Of a DNA stretch of 64,000 nt, positions 59,311 to 64,000 are shown piece by piece (the first letter of the stretch is position 1; every line of letters starts with the position of its first letter). The position numbers were made by a program, and so were the translations under genes. The DNA comes from Flavobacterium faecale (GTDB lineage: Bacteria > Bacteroidota > Bacteroidia > Flavobacteriales > Flavobacteriaceae): the NCBI RefSeq assembly GCF_003076455.1, contig NZ_CP020918.1, forward strand, positions 2,702,001 through 2,766,000, written 5' to 3'. Under the pieces are notes generated by a model. It saw nothing but the letters and a program-made list of their open reading frames with translations, had not been told where the DNA came from and ran no database searches.

Positions 59311-60627
59311 TTATTTTGTTAAAAACTGTAAATATTGTTGAGTGAAATTGTATTCAAAAACAGCTTGTAAAAAGTCCAATTCTTTTTTGAACATTTGAGT
59401 TTCCGTTTGCAATAAGTCCGTTGTTTTTTCTAACCCTTGAGTAAAACGGTTGCTTCTTATTCTGTACGCTTCTTGTGATTGTTCTAGATCCAATTGGGCA
59501 AGATTTACTTTATTTTCAGCATCTCTTAACTGACGATTGGTTTTGTTTAACTCCAGTTGGCTTTTGGCCTTGTATTGTTGGGTTTCAATTTCGGCTTTCT
59601 GAAAATCAGCTTTTGCTTTTTCCATTTTTCCTATGGATTTAAAACCATCAAAAACATTCCATGACAATTGCGCACCTAATGAATATCCCTTAGCAGCGGT
59701 TCCAAATAAGGAATCATCATACAATTCGTAACTACCAAAAGCATTTAATCTAGGTAAGAAATTCATTTTGCTAGACAACATCATTTTTTGATAAGCTGTA
59801 GTCGATAAATTCATGGCTTGAATATCTTTTCGATTTTCAGAAAGAGTTGTTGCATTGCTTTCAATCGTAATGCTGTTTTCTAATTCTTCTGTTGGTTTGT
59901 ATATTTTATCTCCAATATTTTCATTTAGTAAAAAAGCCAAATAATCAGAAGCATTTTGAATGTTACTCTTAGCATATTGCAATTGATTTTTAACTTCATT
60001 TACACGCACTTGAACGGATAATAAATCTGTTTTTTGCAGCATTCCTTGTTTAAAATAGTTTTCTATTAATTTCAAGTTAGCATCAGCAGTAGTATTTGCT
60101 TTTTCTAAAACCGAAACTGCCTTGTAGGCCAGTTGCAATTCCATAAACGATTTATTCACTTCTAGCTCAATGTATTCTTTGGTGCGCTCCGTTTGTAATG
60201 CGAAAGCATTCATTTTAGCCTTAGCTGCTTGACGACCATAAATTCCATCTACATTAATTAAAGGTTGTAGAATCTCAAATTTGGTAGCAAAATTTTGAAT
60301 GCGATTTGGATTGTTCAATAAATTCGGATCAAAATCAGAAGCGGTCAAAATTTCTTGATTCAATTTAGATCCAAAAGCCATTAAAGGATTTGTAGTTGTA
60401 ATCGCAGTGTGCGAGGCGGTGATATTCGGTAAGAAAATAGCATTCGATTGTCTATAATCTGCTTGTGCCGATTTGAACTCTTGGTTTGCAATTTTAATTT
60501 GTAAATTTTTCTCAGTCACTTTTTGCGAAAGCTCACTTTTAGAAATAGCTAACGTTTCTTGACCATAACTGAAAGTCGAGATGGAAATCATTCCGACCAA
60601 TACTATTAAATTAATTTTCTTCATCAT
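59311..60627 (-). CDS. TolC-family outer-membrane channel (second system)
   Basis: This 438-residue outer-membrane efflux protein has a cleavable signal (about 1-23, ending FSYGQ), not a lipoprotein signal. Two outer-membrane-efflux repeats are rich in long amphipathic helices; LSQKVTEKNLQIKIANQEF and the QGMLQKTDLLSVQVRVNEVKNQL block (in parts) are recognisable. The FTQGLEKTTDLLQTETQMF repeat shows the duplicated structure of the TolC fold. It is the first gene of the operon, with a -7 element 22 bp before the start and a Crp/Fnr-like site 52 bp upstream. Confidence 0.9.
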   Translation of the reverse strand: MMKKINLIVLVGMISISTFSYGQETLAISKSELSQKVTEKNLQIKIANQEFKSAQADYRQSNAIFLPNITASHTAITTTNPLMAFGSKLNQEILTASDFDPNLLNNPNRIQNFATKFEILQPLINVDGIYGRQAAKAKMNAFALQTERTKEYIELEVNKSFMELQLAYKAVSVLEKANTTADANLKLIENYFKQGMLQKTDLLSVQVRVNEVKNQLQYAKSNIQNASDYLAFLLNENIGDKIYKPTEELENSITIESNATTLSENRKDIQAMNLSTTAYQKMMLSSKMNFLPRLNAFGSYELYDDSLFGTAAKGYSLGAQLSWNVFDGFKSIGKMEKAKADFQKAEIETQQYKAKSQLELNKTNRQLRDAENKVNLAQLDLEQSQEAYRIRSNRFTQGLEKTTDLLQTETQMFKKELDFLQAVFEYNFTQQYLQFLTK

Positions 60628-60648
60628 TTTTTGGTTCTAATTATTACA

Positions 60649-60692
60649 CAAAGATAATTTTGCAATATGAGCTCTACAGTAACAATAGTCAC
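60649..60692 (-). promoter_or_regulatory. -7 element and Crp/Fnr-like site of the second RND operon
   Basis: TATCTTTG (complement of 60649-60656) fits the -7 consensus. GTAAC-AATA-GTCAC (60679-60692, plus-strand reading) is a two-fold symmetric site centred about 40 bp before the predicted start, where class II activators of the Crp/Fnr family bind. No clear -33 is present, which fits an activator-dependent promoter. Confidence 0.6.
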
Positions 60693-60970
60693 ACTTGGTA
60701 AATAAAATAGTAAAGCATTTCAGAATAGGCTCTAAAATGCTTTTGGATTTGTTTGTTTTGTAAAGGATTGTCCGTGTTTTTGGATTGTTTTTTATCCTCT
60801 AGTACTGCCATGTCCGCCAGCAACAATTTTTAATATTCTGATATTTAAATAGAAAAATTTAAAAAATTGTATAAAAACATTTTGCATTTTTGAATGTTGT
60901 GATTTTGATATTCTTTGTGTCATGATTTTATTTTTTAGTTGCTTTGTACTTCTGTCTTATACTCTGAATA
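60693..60970. other. Gap upstream of the RND operon
   Basis: No gene seen. AT-rich, between the operon promoter and the end of the SQR-like gene, which is on the same strand. A short palindrome CTGAATA-C-TATTCAG (60964-60978) spans the SQR-like stop. Confidence 0.4.
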
Positions 60971-62431
60971 CTATTCAGGAATCAACCACCAAAACGGACG
61001 CATTTTTGCTTTCCATAAAAAGGCATAATGCAAAGAGAGTTTTACCCAATGTCCTGCCAATCCAATGTCTCCAAAGGTTTTATTGATGTCACGACCACCG
61101 GTTTGTGGATATTTTATATAATCAGGAACAATAGGGTAGGTAGTAATACTCACGCCGCTTCCTTGTGTCATTCCAAAACCTGCCGAAGCGATACAAGCCG
61201 CTCCCATATTACCCATAGAACCTTTGTGATGCAAGGATTCTTTTCCGGATTTAATAGAATCGATAATGTTGTCAGCTACTAGTCTAGCTGTAATTCCAGA
61301 AGGCATTCCCGTTCTTGGTGGAGCTGGAAAAATATCAGTTCCGTTTTTACTTTTTCGTGGTTTCGAAATAGAATGTGGTGGTGCAAAAGCAATTCCAGGT
61401 GCAAAAATATTTTTGTAAGAAGGATTCTGATAGGTTTCTGGCCAGTCTTGAACCGTCCATTCTTCATAAGGTTTCGGTGTATAATCGGCATCTACAATCA
61501 TAAAGCCTTTGAATAATTTATCGGTAATATCAGCGCCATTTTTATCATACCCTTTAAAACCATGACCTGAAAAAGCGGGTATCAACATCGCAAAATCATA
61601 GGTTTCTGATTTGAATTCTCCTTCCAGATTTTCGTAATGTGCTACGCCATCTTCGATTTTATTAACACCAGCACCCAGAATCCATTTGATGCCTCTATCT
61701 TCAAAAATCATTTCGATCATGTCTTTGGATCTCATGTTTAAACCGTTGTAATCCAGTAGCATCCCATCCATTCCAAAATCGCCTAAATCATTTTCGTTAG
61801 AAATCCAGGTTACTTCAACTTGATTTCTTACACCATGACGAACCAATTCTTTTTCAACATTCAAAATATATTCAAAAGCAGCACCTTGACAAGTTGCTTT
61901 GGCGTGCCCCGTTCCAATTAAAACTTTAGCTTTTTTATTAGACCCTTTTAATTGATCGATAAGATCTTTTAAACCGTGCCATGCATGTTGAGCATGGTCA
62001 TAAGTACATACTGAGAAAGCTTTGTTTGTACCGGGATTTAATCCTTCGGTCATGTCAAACGCTAATTTTGGACCTGTTGCATTAATCAAGTAATCGTAGG
62101 TTACATTTTCGGTCTTTCCTTGATCTGCGCCAAAAACATATTCAACCGCTACATAAGGTTTAGTTTCTGTTGCATTTCCTTCTGGATGAAACGAAACAAC
62201 TTTGGCTTGTTTATAGCCGATGCCTTTTCTTTTGTATAATGGTTCTAGCGGGAAAATTAATTCTTCTGCTTTCATTCTACCAATTCCCACCCAAATATTC
62301 GATGGAACCCATTGGTAATTTCGATTGGGAGAAACAACAACAACTTCATGTTCCTTGTTGAGTTTTCGACGCAAATGAGCCGCTGCGGTATGGCCAGAAA
62401 TTCCTGCTCCTATAATTACTATCTTTGACAT
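60971..62431 (-). CDS. Sulfide:quinone oxidoreductase-like flavoprotein
   Basis: This 486-residue FAD-dependent protein has the dinucleotide motif IIGAGISGHTAAAHL (about 6-20). Cys142 (SVCTYDH), Cys181 (HAKATCQGAAFEY) and Cys413 (GNMGAACIAS) lie at positions similar to redox cysteines of sulfide:quinone oxidoreductases. CxGAxxE after a GTGxxK-type strand and the late ACIAS fit the SQR group. The C-terminal KMRPFWWLIPE amphipathic tail could bind the membrane. It probably oxidises sulfide or a related sulfur compound and passes electrons to quinone. The RND operon and DUF2892 gene lie just downstream and share a regulatory site. The exact substrate is uncertain. Confidence 0.78.
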   Translation of the reverse strand: MSKIVIIGAGISGHTAAAHLRRKLNKEHEVVVVSPNRNYQWVPSNIWVGIGRMKAEELIFPLEPLYKRKGIGYKQAKVVSFHPEGNATETKPYVAVEYVFGADQGKTENVTYDYLINATGPKLAFDMTEGLNPGTNKAFSVCTYDHAQHAWHGLKDLIDQLKGSNKKAKVLIGTGHAKATCQGAAFEYILNVEKELVRHGVRNQVEVTWISNENDLGDFGMDGMLLDYNGLNMRSKDMIEMIFEDRGIKWILGAGVNKIEDGVAHYENLEGEFKSETYDFAMLIPAFSGHGFKGYDKNGADITDKLFKGFMIVDADYTPKPYEEWTVQDWPETYQNPSYKNIFAPGIAFAPPHSISKPRKSKNGTDIFPAPPRTGMPSGITARLVADNIIDSIKSGKESLHHKGSMGNMGAACIASAGFGMTQGSGVSITTYPIVPDYIKYPQTGGRDINKTFGDIGLAGHWVKLSLHYAFLWKAKMRPFWWLIPE

Positions 62432-62453
62432 ATGACTATGATTTAATTAATTG

Positions 62454-62503
62454 AAAAGATAAAGGTCTACTAACTATCTGTGAATCACAGTGACATTTGT
62501 TAC
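62454..62503 (-). promoter_or_regulatory. -7 element and Crp/Fnr-like site of the SQR-like gene
   Basis: The minus strand reads TATCTTTT (complement of 62454-62461), close to the -7 consensus. GTGAC-ATTT-GTTAC (62490-62503) is the same GTRAC-N4-GTYAC symmetric site as at 60679-60692, centred about 46 bp before the predicted start. Confidence 0.58.
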
Positions 62504-62891
62504 ACAGCCTTTTTAATTTGCTAAAAAAAAAACTTTTTAATGAGTTTACTGTATTAAGTATAAAAGTACTTTTAAAATGGAATGAAAAAAATGATAATTA
62601 TCAGATTTACAAAGATTTAGGTGTTTGTTTTTCTGATTTGATTTTTTTTGATTTTTTTTTAAATAAAATAAAACGCTGTAATTTTATAATTTGTATTCAG
62701 TATTCGAAATAGCAAAGTTCGTCTGGACGAAGTACAATTGTTGCACAACTGCCTCCAACTATCTTGATAAAGTGGTGATATTAATTTAAGAATAGTAGTA
62801 CTGCCATATAGGATTTGTAGGCTAATTATTAATTTAAAATTGTAATTAGGGGAAGTCTTTAATTCCTTTAACATTTTAATAAGCAAATTGG
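62504..62891. other. AT-rich intergenic stretch
   Basis: No gene seen in about 390 bp between divergent genes. It contains a small hairpin (GTTCGTCTGGACGAAG, near 62718-62733). Confidence 0.4.
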
Positions 62892-62921
62892 TTGTTTTTT
62901 TTTAAATTTATGCTATCTTTA
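62892..62921 (+). promoter_or_regulatory. Promoter of the PAS-domain sensor gene
   Basis: TTG at 62892-62894, a 19-bp spacer and TATCTTTA at 62914-62921, close to the Bacteroidota promoter consensus. The leader would be about 40 nt. Confidence 0.58.
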
Positions 62922-62968
62922 AAGTAGACTTAGTGTAAACGACGAAGTGTGACTTATAATACAGATTT

Positions 62969-64000
62969 ATGGAAGATAAAAAGCTCTCTTATGAAGACTT
63001 GGAAAAGAAAGTAACAGCCCTTGAACAGGCTGTAGCTACCTTGGAATTGGATAAAACAAATTTGGAGAGTGTCAATGAGCCAAAGGATGTAGCTTTTCAA
63101 GAAGACATCCATTTCTGTATTTTCGAAAGAATTACTGATGCTTTTATAGCGCTTGATGCCAATTGGTGTTATACGTACATGAATCAAAAGGCAGCAGAAT
63201 TTTTAGACTGCAATGCAAATGATGTATTAGGTAAGTGTATTTGGGATTTGTTCCCAAGCGGAACTGAGTTAGGATTTTACGATGCGTACCACAAAGCATT
63301 CGAAAAACAACAATACATTTGTGTAGAACAATATTATCCAACTTATGGATTATGGTTCGAAAATCATATTTATCCCTCTTCTAATGGTATCTCCGTTTTC
63401 TTCAAGGACATAACCGAAAAGAAGAGTATTAGTAATGCTTTAGAGCAAAACGAAAAAAAGTTTAGAGCTTTGGTTGAGTACAATCAAGAAGTGATTGCAA
63501 TTTTTGATGCTAATAAAAAGATAATTTTCAGGTCTGGAGGAGCTTTGCAAATCACTGGTTATACAGATGATGAACGCACCTATTTTCCAATGACTGATTT
63601 TTTACTGCCAAATAATTTGGAATACTGTGAAAAAAAATTCCAAATGTCTCTTGAAAATCCTGATTTAGTAATTCCAATTTTGATGCAAATAAAGCACAAA
63701 AAAGGACATTTTATTTGGATCGAAGGAACTATGGTAAACAAATTACATGATCCTGCTGTTCAAGGTATAATTATGAACATTAGAGATGTGACGGATCGAA
63801 TCGAAGCCAAGGAAATACTTGTAAAAGAGCAAATTAAGTTTCAAAATATTGCAGCTACATCGCCAGGAATGATTTATTCTATGCGACAAAATAAGGATGG
63901 ATCCTTATGTTTTCCGTATGCGAGTAGTGCTATGAAAGCCTTATGTGGTTATACATTTGAAGAAGTAGAAAAAGATGCAAATTTGATTTTTTCAAGTGTG
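62969..64000 (+). CDS. PAS-domain sensor protein, probably histidine kinase (3' end outside window)
   Basis: The frame from the ATG at 62969 stays open to the window end, giving 344 residues. It starts with a charged coiled coil (MEDKKLSYEDLEKKVTALEQ and on to about residue 42). A PAS domain follows (about 48-150: FERITDAFIALDANWCYTYMNQ, ending VFFKDITEKK). A second PAS/PAC comes next (about 165-275: FRALVEYNQEVIAIFDANKKI, ending IMNIRDVTDRIEAKE), and the start of a third is seen (FQNIAATSPGMIYSMRQ). No membrane helix is present so far. Repeated PAS domains in flavobacteria usually precede a histidine kinase core or a guanylate cyclase/phosphodiesterase. The kinase reading is likely but not visible. 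The first PAS lacks obvious heme or flavin residues. Confidence 0.8.
   Translation, partial: MEDKKLSYEDLEKKVTALEQAVATLELDKTNLESVNEPKDVAFQEDIHFCIFERITDAFIALDANWCYTYMNQKAAEFLDCNANDVLGKCIWDLFPSGTELGFYDAYHKAFEKQQYICVEQYYPTYGLWFENHIYPSSNGISVFFKDITEKKSISNALEQNEKKFRALVEYNQEVIAIFDANKKIIFRSGGALQITGYTDDERTYFPMTDFLLPNNLEYCEKKFQMSLENPDLVIPILMQIKHKKGHFIWIEGTMVNKLHDPAVQGIIMNIRDVTDRIEAKEILVKEQIKFQNIAATSPGMIYSMRQNKDGSLCFPYASSAMKALCGYTFEEVEKDANLIFSSV

Noticed and set aside
60964..60978. Palindrome at the end of the SQR-like gene as a terminator
   Set aside because: The 7-bp arms have a one-base loop and no T tract, so it is unlikely to stop transcription.
1..64000. tRNA or rRNA genes
   Set aside because: I looked for tRNA-like T-arm words (GGTTCRA) and cloverleaf spacing in the intergenic regions and found none. 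No rRNA-like sequence was noticed.

Overview
The window comes from a low-GC member of the Bacteroidota, most likely Flavobacterium or a close relative in Flavobacteriaceae. The protein set supports this: Oar-like and siderophore TonB-dependent receptors, many SPII lipoproteins, and an exonuclease/GIY-YIG fusion. So do the promoters, which follow the Bacteroidota TTG-(~19)-TAnnTTTG pattern, the near absence of Shine-Dalgarno sequences, and intergenic repeats of a flavobacterial type. The assignment is inferred from sequence character, not from a database search.

Layout. 0-0.6 kb: 3' end of valS. 0.9-6.8 kb: a DUF2064 protein, an Oar-like TonB receptor, a methylthioribose-kinase-like phosphotransferase and, 1 bp after it, an exported nucleoside hydrolase. 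6.8-9.1 kb: a siderophore receptor with a good promoter bracketed by two near-identical AT-rich boxes. 9.4-15.8 kb: a small exported protein and a complete tripartite HAE1-type RND pump. 16-19.5 kb: small lipoproteins and a gene-free stretch with a seven-unit 127-bp tandem array. 19.6-30.6 kb: gltD-gltB, sucC, a nucleosidase, the exonuclease/GIY-YIG fusion and a LexA-like XRE-S24 regulator. 31-37.4 kb: a TetR-controlled cluster (TetR, AhpD-like, HAD), an SLC13-type permease, a CBM9-like lipoprotein and an SDR protein.

37.5-41.2 kb is the most unusual part: four AT-rich gene cassettes in a row, all genes on the minus strand. Each is bounded by its own short inverted repeat starting GTT and ending AAC. 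The spacers between them are one attC-like bulged palindrome and two copies of a decayed IS91-like transposase fragment. The last cassette carries a HepT/MntA (HEPN/MNT) toxin-antitoxin pair. No integrase is visible.

41.5-51.3 kb: the complete tryptophan operon on the minus strand, trpE-G-D-C-F-B-A. It is preceded by a leader peptide with three consecutive Trp codons and an attenuator, and interrupted by a cytochrome c lipoprotein, a CPA1 Na+/H+ antiporter and a gamma-glutamylcyclotransferase-like gene. 51.4-54 kb: two YceI paralogues and a MarR/nitroreductase operon with twin perfect operators. 54.2-62.4 kb: a second tripartite RND pump operon (with PII-like and DUF2892 genes) and a sulfide:quinone-reductase-like flavoprotein. 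Both carry a GTRAC-N4-GTYAC site upstream, suggesting common Crp/Fnr-type control. The window ends inside a PAS-domain sensor protein.
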